Position numbers and translations under genes: made by a program
In this document: piece after piece, positions 1 through 5,033 of the stretch
How positions within the stretch are numbered: the first letter of the stretch is position 1
Layout: every line of letters starts with the position of its first letter
Source of the DNA: Saprospiraceae bacterium
GTDB taxonomy: Bacteria > Bacteroidota > Bacteroidia > Chitinophagales > Saprospiraceae
Assembly: GCA_013042795.1 (NCBI GenBank)
Contig: JABDPK010000029.1
Span: 1 to 5,033, forward strand
Direction: 5' to 3'
Length of the DNA stretch: 5,033 nucleotides
Notes under the pieces: generated by a model
The model's database searches: none
What the model saw: the letters and a program-made list of their open reading frames with translations, nothing else
What the model was told of the DNA's origin: nothing

Positions 1-477
1 ACGATGCAAAAGAGTCCGATTCCATCTGATCTGAATTATTTTGATAAAGGCGTTCACAGGCTCAGTTATCATCTTCAATTTTTGATTGCCAGTAAGGTCA
101 CTGAACGGTTTTCTTTCCAGTTTGGTGGCGGCTGGACATACCGAAATATTGTAGAATCACAAGACAAGAATGATTTGCCAAGTATTGGTTTGGTACTCAA
201 ATATCAGTTCTCGAAGGTCTTTGGTTTGATTGTAGAGGGGACTATACCGTTTTCGGAATACAGGGACAACGAACGAAATTTTGATGACAGCAAAAGATTT
301 CATTATCCAATAGGTATTGGATTCGAGTGGGAGACAGGCGGCGGACATGTTTTCCAGATTAATCTTACCAATGCAACAGGGATAGTTGAAACAGATTATA
401 TCCCATATACAACATCGAGCTGGACAGATGGAGGTTACAGATTAGGATTTACAATAGCCAGACAATTCAGGATATGA
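1..477 (+). CDS. DUF5777-type outer-membrane beta-barrel protein (3' part, 5' end missing)
   Basis: This is the C-terminal part of a predicted outer-membrane beta-barrel protein. The frame is open from the first base, and the ATG at 4-6 is probably an internal methionine: there is no signal peptide after it, and family members, as I recall them, are nearly 300 residues long against about 158 here. The sequence is built of alternating polar/hydrophobic strands separated by short turns (for example FSFQFGGGWTYRN, GLVLKYQFSKVFGLIVEG, PIGIGFEWETGGG, RLGFTIARQFRI) and ends in an aromatic/hydrophobic strand, as barrel proteins do. The stretch GGGHVFQINLTNATG resembles the signature region of the DUF5777 family of Bacteroidota. 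The stop at 475-477 overlaps the start of the cytochrome gene, so the two are likely co-translated. In this phylum I recall such barrels beside YceI-like and cytochrome c genes. Any substrate or role as a porin-like partner of the cytochrome is inference. Confidence 0.72.
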   Translation, partial: TMQKSPIPSDLNYFDKGVHRLSYHLQFLIASKVTERFSFQFGGGWTYRNIVESQDKNDLPSIGLVLKYQFSKVFGLIVEGTIPFSEYRDNERNFDDSKRFHYPIGIGFEWETGGGHVFQINLTNATGIVETDYIPYTTSSWTDGGYRLGFTIARQFRI

Positions 478-1511
478 TGCATCGATCTTCAATACTAATA
501 TTCCTTGCGATTTTAATCGTTGTCTTTATAAGTGCTACTGCGCTTGTGTCAACTTCGTTTGAGCTTGAACCAGGCATGCGTGTTTCCAAGGTGCTTGCTA
601 TACTGGGCGATGATGACCTTGGACATTACCCGGATACCAATGTGCGCGGTGTTTCAGCAGAACGCGGTCGACAACTGGTATTTGACGGTATTGCATCCAA
701 GCCTGGTGGTGGTTCAACACGCAGACAAAGCAAGCACTTTGTTTGTACATCGTGTCACAATACAAAGCGGGAGGATCCTGACTTGAGATATTCTGATCCA
801 CAAGCCAGGCTTGAATACACCAATGAACAAAAGATGCCGTTTTTACAAGCCACCTCATTGTATGGTGTTGTAAACCGGGAGACTTTTTACAACGGTGATT
901 ATGAGAAAAAATATGGTGAACTTGTATATGCAGCCCGAAATGATATCAGGGGTGCGATCCAGTTATGTGCAGTTGAATGTGCACAGGGAAGAAAATTGAA
1001 GAACTGGGAGCTTGAGTCCATTTTATCCTTTTTATGGACAATTGATCTTAAAATTGAAGATTTGAACCTCGATGAAGATCAATATGATTACCTGGCTTCT
1101 GCATTAAAAGGGAATACTGACCAGGATTCAGCCATTTCCATTGTAAAATCGAGATACATTAGTGGTTCTCCAGCTCATTTTGGTTCGGCCTATGCATCTC
1201 ATCAGTCCACTGAAAAACTGACAGGAAATTCTGAAAATGGCAAGCTGATCTACGAGAACAGTTGTCTTCACTGTCACAAAGAAAGACGGTATTCTTTTTT
1301 CAACCTGGATGATGAAAAGATCACTTTTCAGCATTTAAATAGCAAAGCCGGAGGGTATGGTCATCATTCGATTTACCAGGTCATCAGGTATGGTGTTTTC
1401 TCAAAAGCCGGAAAAAGGTCTTATATGCCTCAATATCCACTTGAGAAATTGAGCGACCAACAACTTAAAGATTTAGAAAGTTATATTGAATACAGAGCAA
1501 AGGCCGACTAG
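474..1511 (+). CDS. Dihaem c-type cytochrome, membrane-anchored or periplasmic
   Basis: A 345-residue protein with two covalent haem c sites: CTSCH at residues 91-95 (bases 744-758) and CLHCH at residues 264-268 (from base 1263). Residues 7-25 are a hydrophobic segment, which would act as a Sec signal or an uncleaved N-terminal anchor; there is no lipobox cysteine. M318 in the SYMPQYP motif is a likely distal haem ligand of the second domain, and M121 (QKMPF) is a candidate for the first. The C-terminal helix with LSDQQLKDLESYIEY is typical of cytochrome c domains. Between the domains lies a further cysteine pair, C165 and C169 (LCAVECAQGR), not part of a haem motif. The expected role is electron transfer outside the cytoplasmic membrane; the redox partner is unknown. 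Starts at 474 or 477 are both possible. The first gives an ATGA overlap with the beta-barrel gene, the second a TGATG overlap, and both imply translational coupling. Confidence 0.85.
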   Translation: MMHRSSILIFLAILIVVFISATALVSTSFELEPGMRVSKVLAILGDDDLGHYPDTNVRGVSAERGRQLVFDGIASKPGGGSTRRQSKHFVCTSCHNTKREDPDLRYSDPQARLEYTNEQKMPFLQATSLYGVVNRETFYNGDYEKKYGELVYAARNDIRGAIQLCAVECAQGRKLKNWELESILSFLWTIDLKIEDLNLDEDQYDYLASALKGNTDQDSAISIVKSRYISGSPAHFGSAYASHQSTEKLTGNSENGKLIYENSCLHCHKERRYSFFNLDDEKITFQHLNSKAGGYGHHSIYQVIRYGVFSKAGKRSYMPQYPLEKLSDQQLKDLESYIEYRAKAD

Positions 1512-1541
1512 AAAATATATTATGCTTTTTATATATATTTT
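1512..1541 (+). terminator. Weak A/T-only hairpin after the cytochrome gene
   Basis: AAAATATAT at 1512-1520 is perfectly complementary to ATATATTTT at 1533-1541, leaving a 12-base loop that contains a T5 run. It lies directly behind the TAG stop and is followed by further T-rich sequence (AAGTTTTTAA). The position suits a terminator, but the stem holds no G-C pairs, so it would be weak, and such a palindrome is easily formed by chance in sequence this AT-rich. Confidence 0.25.
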
Positions 1542-1616
1542 AAGTTTTTAATATACATTAGTCATTAATTTGATTATCACAGGTTCAATTCTGAATTAAA
1601 ATTGCATTGAATCAAA

Positions 1617-1877
1617 ATGAGTAAACCAAAAGTCATAAAACAATACGACAAGCTCGATGATGCTTTAAAAGCAGAAATCGGTAATGCCTTTCCCAGAGGC
1701 TTTGACAAACACCTGATTACCTTTAAGGATCGTAAAGGAAAATTGGTTAGTGCTTTACCATACGAGTCTGAAGAATTTTACTATTTCGTTAGAATGACCC
1801 GGGAGCAGGCCCATGCTATTTACCAGGGCTTGGGTGCTTATGCACCAATAGAAACAACACCGGAAGAAGAGTCGTAA
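1617..1877 (+). CDS. Small conserved hypothetical protein, acidic tail apparently truncated
   Basis: An 86-residue soluble protein with no signal peptide or membrane segment. It begins MSKPKVIKQYDKLDDALK, has a core with FPRGFDKHLITFKDRKGK, VSALPYESEEFYYFVRMT and a short acidic end TPEEES. From memory this resembles a widespread small Bacteroidota protein with the pattern 'MSKPKxIKxYxKL...YPxGFxxHLxxFxNKxGKxVSALPFET...YYLVRMT' followed by a long Asp/Glu-rich tail. No function is known to me. The usual tail seems to be cut here by the TAA at 1875-1877, since the same frame continues for 22 more acidic codons (separate entry). There is no Shine-Dalgarno sequence before the ATG, which is normal for the phylum. 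A sequence TTAATTTG at 1565-1572 is one base from the Bacteroidota -7 consensus TAnnTTTG and could drive it, but no convincing -33 box is seen. Confidence 0.75.
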   Translation: MSKPKVIKQYDKLDDALKAEIGNAFPRGFDKHLITFKDRKGKLVSALPYESEEFYYFVRMTREQAHAIYQGLGAYAPIETTPEEES

Positions 1878-1946
1878 GAGAATGATCTAGATGTCAAAGA
1901 AGAAGTAGCCGATATCCCCGGAGAATTATCCGAAGAAATGGATTAA
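1878..1946 (+). other. In-frame acidic continuation beyond the stop of the small conserved gene
   Basis: Read in the same frame after TAA (1875-1877), the DNA encodes 22 further residues, starting ENDLDVKEEVADIPG and ending SEEMD, before TAA at 1944-1946. Ten of the 22 are Asp or Glu, continuing the TPEEES composition of the upstream gene, and LDVKEEVAD recalls the tail of remembered homologues. This suggests a nonsense mutation or sequencing error in a gene originally about 109 codons long. Stop-codon readthrough is less likely, and no recoding structure was recognised. Confidence 0.45.
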
Positions 1947-2032
1947 TGATCCCCTTCTGGAAAGAAGCACAACAATTCGCTCAGTTATTTTTAATTACTT
2001 TTAAAAAGGAAATTCCGAGGGTATCTCAATAA
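1946..2032 (+). other. Possible mini-ORF of 28 codons before the flippase
   Basis: An ATG at 1946-1948 shares its A with the TAA at 1944-1946 (TAATG), an arrangement that permits restart of translation. The frame encodes 28 residues beginning MIPFWKEAQQFAQLF, followed by a lysine-rich stretch (ITFKKEIPR), and stops at 2030-2032. It could be a short leader peptide, a chance frame, or the true start of the flippase gene separated from it by a -1 frameshift near the A5 run at 2003-2007. The last reading would supply an ATG, which the flippase frame lacks upstream. Expression is not supported by any ribosome-binding site. Confidence 0.2.
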
Positions 2033-2076
2033 TTAACAAGATAGACAGACATTCACAGGAGCAGCCTATACTGGGC
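2029..2076 (+). other. Probable N-terminal extension of the flippase lacking a standard start codon
   Basis: In the flippase frame this stretch reads IINKIDRHSQEQPILG directly into the first ATG. Between the preceding in-frame stop (TAA 2002-2004) and 2077 there is no ATG, GTG or TTG. A short, basic/polar segment before helix 1 is usual in flippases, so the stretch is probably translated. If ATA 2029 were ATG, the protein would begin MINKIDRH, a natural start. A rare start codon, a base error, or a frameshift from the mini-ORF at 1946 are all open. Confidence 0.4.
2057..2061 (+). promoter_or_regulatory. AGGAG, possible ribosome-binding site for the flippase
   Basis: AGGAG lies 15 bases before the first ATG (2077), which is long, and 9 bases before an in-frame CTG (2071), which is near ideal. 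A second purine run, GAGGG at 2017-2021, is 7 bases before an in-frame ATA (2029) and 10 bases before ATT (2032). Because Bacteroidota rarely rely on Shine-Dalgarno pairing, neither settles the start. Confidence 0.25.
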
Positions 2077-3501
2077 ATGCTGTTCTATACGTTCCTGGGA
2101 TTCATTCGTCCTGCACTTGCAGTCATCCTGTTGCCGATATATCTCAGTGTTTTTTCTAAAAACGAATGGGCAATCTATAGCCTCATGCTTGTTGTGGGAA
2201 ATTTTTCCATGATCATTTTGACGTGGAGAATCAATGCAGCCATGCTCACAAAATATTTTGATTACTACCACGACAGAAACACCTTGCGCAGATATCTGCG
2301 CAGTATATTTTCAGCAAGTATTGTGATTGGAGTGATCATGATTGTGTTATCCTACTTTATTGGACCATTAATTTTTGACCTGATTTTTAAATCTGAAGAG
2401 ATCCTTTTCTTTCCTTATGGTTTTACCATTTTAATTTATGCTGTACTAAGCGAGATAAATATTAGCTATTTCATATTTCTCAAGAATGAAAGGAATTTAA
2501 GGAAGTATGCTTTGGTAGTCATTACACAAGTGCTATTGGTTATCTTTCTACAGTTTTTGCTGATAGTTGTCTTGAAGGAAGGTGTGCAGGGTGCCGTTTT
2601 GGGCATGTTGCTGGCCAATGTGATCACATTTATTATGATACTTTTTTTGGAAAAGGACATCATAACATTCAGACCGGACATGCAAATGGTCAGAAAATCA
2701 CTGGTTTTTTCTATTCCGCTTATCCCATACCTGATGATATACTGGTTCATGACGAAAGGTGAAAGAATTTTCATTGAACAATTCATGGACCTGGCTTCAG
2801 TCGGTACTTATATCCTTTTGGTAACATTTACTGGTGTAACAGTCTTATTTATTGAAGCTACTATCAATGGAGTCAGGCCATTTCTGTTCGAATTGTTCAC
2901 ACGCAATGCCAGGGATGATAATAAGGCCATTCAGTTACTAACCAGGCTTATCGTTAACACGCCGCTACTCGCGCTTCCCCTTGTCATATTTGTGGGCAGC
3001 AATATTAACTTGATTACGACAAATAAGGACTATTATGAAATTATACCATTTGTAAGTTTTGCTGCCGTTGTAGCTTATACCCTGGTCTACGGTAAAATGT
3101 TTTACCAGCATCTTGTATACCGGAAAAAATCATTCATGGTGACGGCATTATCCTTTATCAGCCTTGTTGTATTTGTTTTTGCACTTATAAAACTGGTGCC
3201 TTGGTTGGGTGTCAGCGGTGTATTATGGTCTGTTCTTATTGTCAATATAGTATTTGGGGTCTTATTTTATATTGCTGGTCAAAAGGCCATTTATGTTGAT
3301 TACAATTACAAAGATATTTTAGGGATTCCCCTGGTCTGTGTAGGATTAATCTTTTTGGTGGAATACCTGTGTATTCATAATGGCATGAGTTACGGGCTAT
3401 ATGGACTGGTCCAGTTTTTTGTTGTTACTTCCGTGGTATTTCTGCTAAACCGGAGCAGTATATCGGAATACCGTCATATTTTTATGAATTCTAAAAGTTA
3501 A
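2077..3501 (+). CDS. Polysaccharide/oligosaccharide flippase (Wzx/MATE-like, MOP superfamily)
   Basis: A 474-residue integral membrane protein made of about 12 or more hydrophobic helices separated by short charged loops, the size and pattern of flippases that move lipid-linked oligosaccharides across the cytoplasmic membrane. Helix 1 (about residues 3-25, with FIRPALAVILLPIYL) matches the family's N-terminal pattern of a Pro in the helix and an LLPIYL ending. It is followed by the loop YFDYYHDR at about 60-67 and, near 212-236, SIPLIPYLMIYWF...GERIFIEQF, which resembles the mid-protein SxPLxP...GDRxxIxxF motif of this group. The start is uncertain: 2077 is the first ATG, but the frame is open back to 2005 and codons 2029-2076 (IINKIDRHSQEQPILG) look like the normal cytoplasmic N-terminus, so translation may begin at ATA 2029, ATT 2032 or CTG 2071. 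The glycosyltransferase at 4701 supports a surface-glycan role. The substrate cannot be told. Confidence 0.82.
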   Translation: MLFYTFLGFIRPALAVILLPIYLSVFSKNEWAIYSLMLVVGNFSMIILTWRINAAMLTKYFDYYHDRNTLRRYLRSIFSASIVIGVIMIVLSYFIGPLIFDLIFKSEEILFFPYGFTILIYAVLSEINISYFIFLKNERNLRKYALVVITQVLLVIFLQFLLIVVLKEGVQGAVLGMLLANVITFIMILFLEKDIITFRPDMQMVRKSLVFSIPLIPYLMIYWFMTKGERIFIEQFMDLASVGTYILLVTFTGVTVLFIEATINGVRPFLFELFTRNARDDNKAIQLLTRLIVNTPLLALPLVIFVGSNINLITTNKDYYEIIPFVSFAAVVAYTLVYGKMFYQHLVYRKKSFMVTALSFISLVVFVFALIKLVPWLGVSGVLWSVLIVNIVFGVLFYIAGQKAIYVDYNYKDILGIPLVCVGLIFLVEYLCIHNGMSYGLYGLVQFFVVTSVVFLLNRSSISEYRHIFMNSKS

Positions 3502-3542
3502 TAGATCAAGACCCTGAACAATTTTCTACAGCATTAAGTTAA

Positions 3543-3550
3543 TATCTTTA
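3543..3550 (+). promoter_or_regulatory. Candidate Bacteroidota -7 promoter box of ribA
   Basis: TATCTTTA matches seven of the eight positions of the Bacteroidota -7 consensus TAnnTTTG (counting the two free ones). An ill-defined TTT at 3522-3524 sits 18 bases upstream where a TTG -33 element would be expected. Transcription would begin around 3556-3558, leaving a leader of only about ten bases before the ATG at 3567. This suggests that ribA has its own promoter and does not depend on the flippase transcript. Confidence 0.4.
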
Positions 3551-3566
3551 CATTCGTATGTATTAA

Positions 3567-4160
3567 ATGAACGAGAAAGTCACAAAGGAAGCTGAAGCGA
3601 TCATCCCCACAGACTGGGGATCTTTTAAAATTATTGCATATAAGTCTGATGTATCTGAGTATACACCAGATTTCGCCCTGGTTCATCCCGGAATAGATCC
3701 TGATGATATTGTCACGCTCAGAATACACTCGGAATGCATTACAGGAGACTTATTTCATTCTCAAAGATGTGATTGTGGGAATCAGCTGGATGCTGCCATG
3801 AAACGTATACAGTCCGATAAAGGATTGTTAATATATCTAAGACAGGAGGGAAGAGGAATAGGTATTATCAATAAATTAAAGGCATACAATAAGCAAGATG
3901 AGGGAATGGATACAGTCGAAGCCAATAAAGCACTTGGTTTTAAGACGGATTACAGGAACTACCGGAAGGCTTTGCACATACTGGAAGACCTTGGAATTAA
4001 TAAAGTCAGGGTACTGACCAATAATCCCGATAAATTGGGCGCTTTTGATGATAGTAAAATAAAAATTCTTGGAAGGATACCGCTGGAGGTCGAATCCAAC
4101 AAGAATAATGAAAGATACCTAAAAACCAAGAAAGAAAGTTTGGGTCATTTATTAAAATAA
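3567..4160 (+). CDS. ribA: GTP cyclohydrolase II
   Basis: This cytoplasmic enzyme opens and hydrolyses GTP to 2,5-diamino-6-ribosylamino-4(3H)-pyrimidinone 5'-phosphate, releasing formate and pyrophosphate, the first step of riboflavin synthesis. The 197 residues align along their whole length with E. coli RibA (196 aa). The zinc ligands are C57, C68 and C70 in HSECITGDLFHSQRCDCG. The RQEGRGIG loop is at 92-99. Y107 and R130 match the catalytic Tyr105 and Arg128 of the E. coli enzyme. QDEGMDTVEAN (110-120), VRVLTNNPDK and the closing NNERYLKTKKESLGHLL are all present, so the gene looks intact and functional. It is a stand-alone RibA with no N-terminal 3,4-dihydroxy-2-butanone-4-phosphate synthase (RibB) domain, although many bacteria carry a RibBA fusion; RibB must come from elsewhere. 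It starts 65 bases after the flippase, has no Shine-Dalgarno sequence, and has a candidate promoter at 3543-3550. No FMN riboswitch is visible in the short leader. Confidence 0.97.
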   Translation: MNEKVTKEAEAIIPTDWGSFKIIAYKSDVSEYTPDFALVHPGIDPDDIVTLRIHSECITGDLFHSQRCDCGNQLDAAMKRIQSDKGLLIYLRQEGRGIGIINKLKAYNKQDEGMDTVEANKALGFKTDYRNYRKALHILEDLGINKVRVLTNNPDKLGAFDDSKIKILGRIPLEVESNKNNERYLKTKKESLGHLLK

Positions 4161-4249
4161 CTGACATAATGATTCGTTTTTAATAATTGATTGCCGGGAT
4201 GAAAATCTTAACTACAGATCATCTTTCAACTTTAATAAATATCTGAAAA

Positions 4250-4573
4250 ATGAAAAGGCCTGCAGTTTTAATCATAATTGGATATCTCCTCATCACAGTT
4301 ATTTTCTTTTTAGTAGCAGGTGCTGTTTCAAGCAATTTAGCAGTAAACGATGCCTCCGGTATCCGAAAGGCGTTCCTATCGTTTGAACGTATTTTCTTCT
4401 GGATTGAAATGTATCTTTTTTACGGAATATTTCTCCTTGCCAGTTCAATTATGGGAATGTACTGGGCCAAGAGGTACAGTTATTTACAGAGCTTCAAAGT
4501 CTTCAAGATCGTATTTATTATGGTGGTTATTTCTGTAGTGGCAACCTTTGCAGTTTCCCTCTTGACAGAATAA
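4250..4573 (+). CDS. Small three-helix membrane protein, function unknown
   Basis: A 107-residue hydrophobic protein that I do not recognise. Three membrane segments are evident: about 4-27 (AVLIIIGYLLITVIFFLVAG), 48-72 (from IFFWIEMYLF to GMYW) and 84-105 (from VFKIVFIMVV to VSLL). The loop between the first two (28-47, with N33 D34 and R39 K40) is polar, and the loop WAKRYSYLQSFKVFK between the second and third is basic, which by the positive-inside rule places it in the cytoplasm. The first hydrophobic segment could instead be a signal anchor. Coding status is supported by the length of the frame, the regular helix pattern and a position between two genes without overlap. The ATG has no Shine-Dalgarno sequence; CATCTTTC at 4220-4227 is only a poor -7 match. 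Neighbours are ribA (89 bases upstream) and a glycosyltransferase (127 bases downstream); neither indicates a function. Confidence 0.65.
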   Translation: MKRPAVLIIIGYLLITVIFFLVAGAVSSNLAVNDASGIRKAFLSFERIFFWIEMYLFYGIFLLASSIMGMYWAKRYSYLQSFKVFKIVFIMVVISVVATFAVSLLTE

Positions 4574-4700
4574 TATCTCTTTTTAATAGTACCGTCACGA
4601 CCTTCATCAATTATACCGGAATACTCTCAATTTGAAGATTTGCCATGGTTTAGGCTGTTTGATTTATGGATATAAAATCAATTGCCGTATTCTTGTATGT

Positions 4701-5033
4701 ATGCTTTCGATACTCATCCCGATATATAATTGCAATGTCGTGAAGTTGGTTGATACCTTGCACAAACAATGCAGGAAGGAAAAAATCACTTTCGAGATAT
4801 TGTGTTTTGATGACGGTTCTGACCTGGAGACCAGGAAGGAAAACGCACCGCTTGCGGCCTATTTTGGTGTTAATTATACGGAGTTGTCAAGAAACCTTGG
4901 TCGGGCACGAATACGGAACTGGCTGGCAAAGTCAGCGAGTTATGATAATCTTCTTTTTCTTGATTGTGATTCAAAAGTTTCAGGAAGAAAGTTCGTAAAG
5001 AATTATATTGATGTCATTGGGAAACATAAGATC
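4701..5033 (+). CDS. Family 2 glycosyltransferase (5' part, runs off the window)
   Basis: The first 111 codons of a GT-A fold glycosyltransferase, open to the last base of the window. It begins MLSILIPIYNCNVVKLVDTL, the usual beta-1 strand and nucleotide-binding start of GT2 enzymes. EILCFDDGS (32-40) holds the Asp residues that contact the UDP/NDP-sugar base. NLGRARIRNWLAKSA (65-79) is the typical N-x-G-x-x-x-x-R-N helix, and LLFLDCDS (84-91) carries the DxD metal-binding motif, D88 and D90. Such enzymes transfer a sugar from a nucleotide donor to a growing glycan on the cytoplasmic face of the membrane. The ATG at 4701 is chosen because family members start one to three residues before the S-I-L-I-P strand; the frame is open further upstream but that part has no family character. 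With the flippase at 2077 it suggests a surface polysaccharide or lipid-glycan locus continuing to the right. Donor and acceptor cannot be inferred. Confidence 0.9.
   Translation, partial: MLSILIPIYNCNVVKLVDTLHKQCRKEKITFEILCFDDGSDLETRKENAPLAAYFGVNYTELSRNLGRARIRNWLAKSASYDNLLFLDCDSKVSGRKFVKNYIDVIGKHKI

Noticed and set aside
1999..2009. TTTTAAAAAGG as a classical programmed -1 frameshift heptamer
   Set aside because: In the relevant frame the codons are TTT AAA AAG. A tandem slip would put AAA onto TAA, so the X-XXY-YYZ rule is not met; only single-site slippage or an indel remains, and that is kept as a finding.
3502..3566. Terminator or riboswitch before ribA
   Set aside because: There is no stable hairpin with a T run, and the 65-base gap is too short for an FMN riboswitch.
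157..3728. Several minus-strand open frames (for example 157-348, 598-858, 1128-1334, 2053-2271, 2466-2786, 3534-3728)
   Set aside because: All but the ends of a few lie antisense to well-supported genes, show no recognisable domain and have the composition of mirror frames.
4350..4538. A 62-codon plus-strand frame inside the small membrane protein gene
   Set aside because: It is an alternative frame of the three-helix protein, with no independent sign of coding.
4620..4700. Longer start for the glycosyltransferase, since the frame is open upstream to at least 4620
   Set aside because: GT2 proteins begin within a few residues of the S-I-L-I-P strand, which is exactly what ATG 4701 gives. 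The upstream translation is cysteine-rich and unlike the family.
4574..4700. Regulatory element or terminator between the small membrane protein and the glycosyltransferase
   Set aside because: No convincing hairpin, repeat or promoter was found; TATTCTTG at 4688-4695 is one base off the -7 consensus but has no -33 box at a usable distance and almost abuts the ATG.
4750..4998. An 82-codon open frame on the plus strand starting at ATG 4750
   Set aside because: It lies wholly within the glycosyltransferase in another frame. The frame from 4701 carries FDDGS and DCDS motifs, whereas this one has no family character.

Overview
The base composition (AT-rich, roughly 60% A+T by eye), the near absence of Shine-Dalgarno sequences and the gene families present point to a member of the Bacteroidota. 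The best indicators are a DUF5777-type outer-membrane beta barrel paired with a c-type cytochrome, and a small 'MSKPKVIKxYDKL' protein of a type I associate with that phylum. This assignment rests on remembered family resemblance; no search was run. All genes found lie on the plus strand. No RNA genes, IS elements, CRISPR arrays or long repeats were seen.

Layout. (1) 1-1511: the 3' end of a beta-barrel gene and a membrane-anchored or periplasmic protein with two CxxCH haem sites. They overlap by four bases (ATGA), so they are probably one translationally coupled operon whose earlier genes lie outside the window. (2) 1512-1616: a very AT-rich gap with a weak A/T hairpin. (3) 1617-2076: a small conserved protein whose acidic tail seems to be cut by an in-frame TAA, then a short stretch with an overlapping mini-ORF, leading into (4) 2077-3501: a multi-pass flippase of the Wzx/polysaccharide-exporter type, whose first ATG looks about 15 codons too far downstream. 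(5) 3567-4160: a complete stand-alone GTP cyclohydrolase II (ribA), the most certain gene here, with a plausible Bacteroidota-type -7 box. (6) 4250-4573: a small three-helix membrane protein of unknown role. (7) 4701-5033: the start of a family 2 glycosyltransferase that runs off the window edge.

Functionally the window joins an envelope electron-transfer pair to a surface-polysaccharide neighbourhood (flippase and glycosyltransferase), with a riboflavin-biosynthesis gene and two small unknown genes between. I see no clear new defence or mobile system. The parts most worth a second look are the interrupted acidic tail at 1875-1946 and the unusual 5' end of the flippase gene at 1946-2077.
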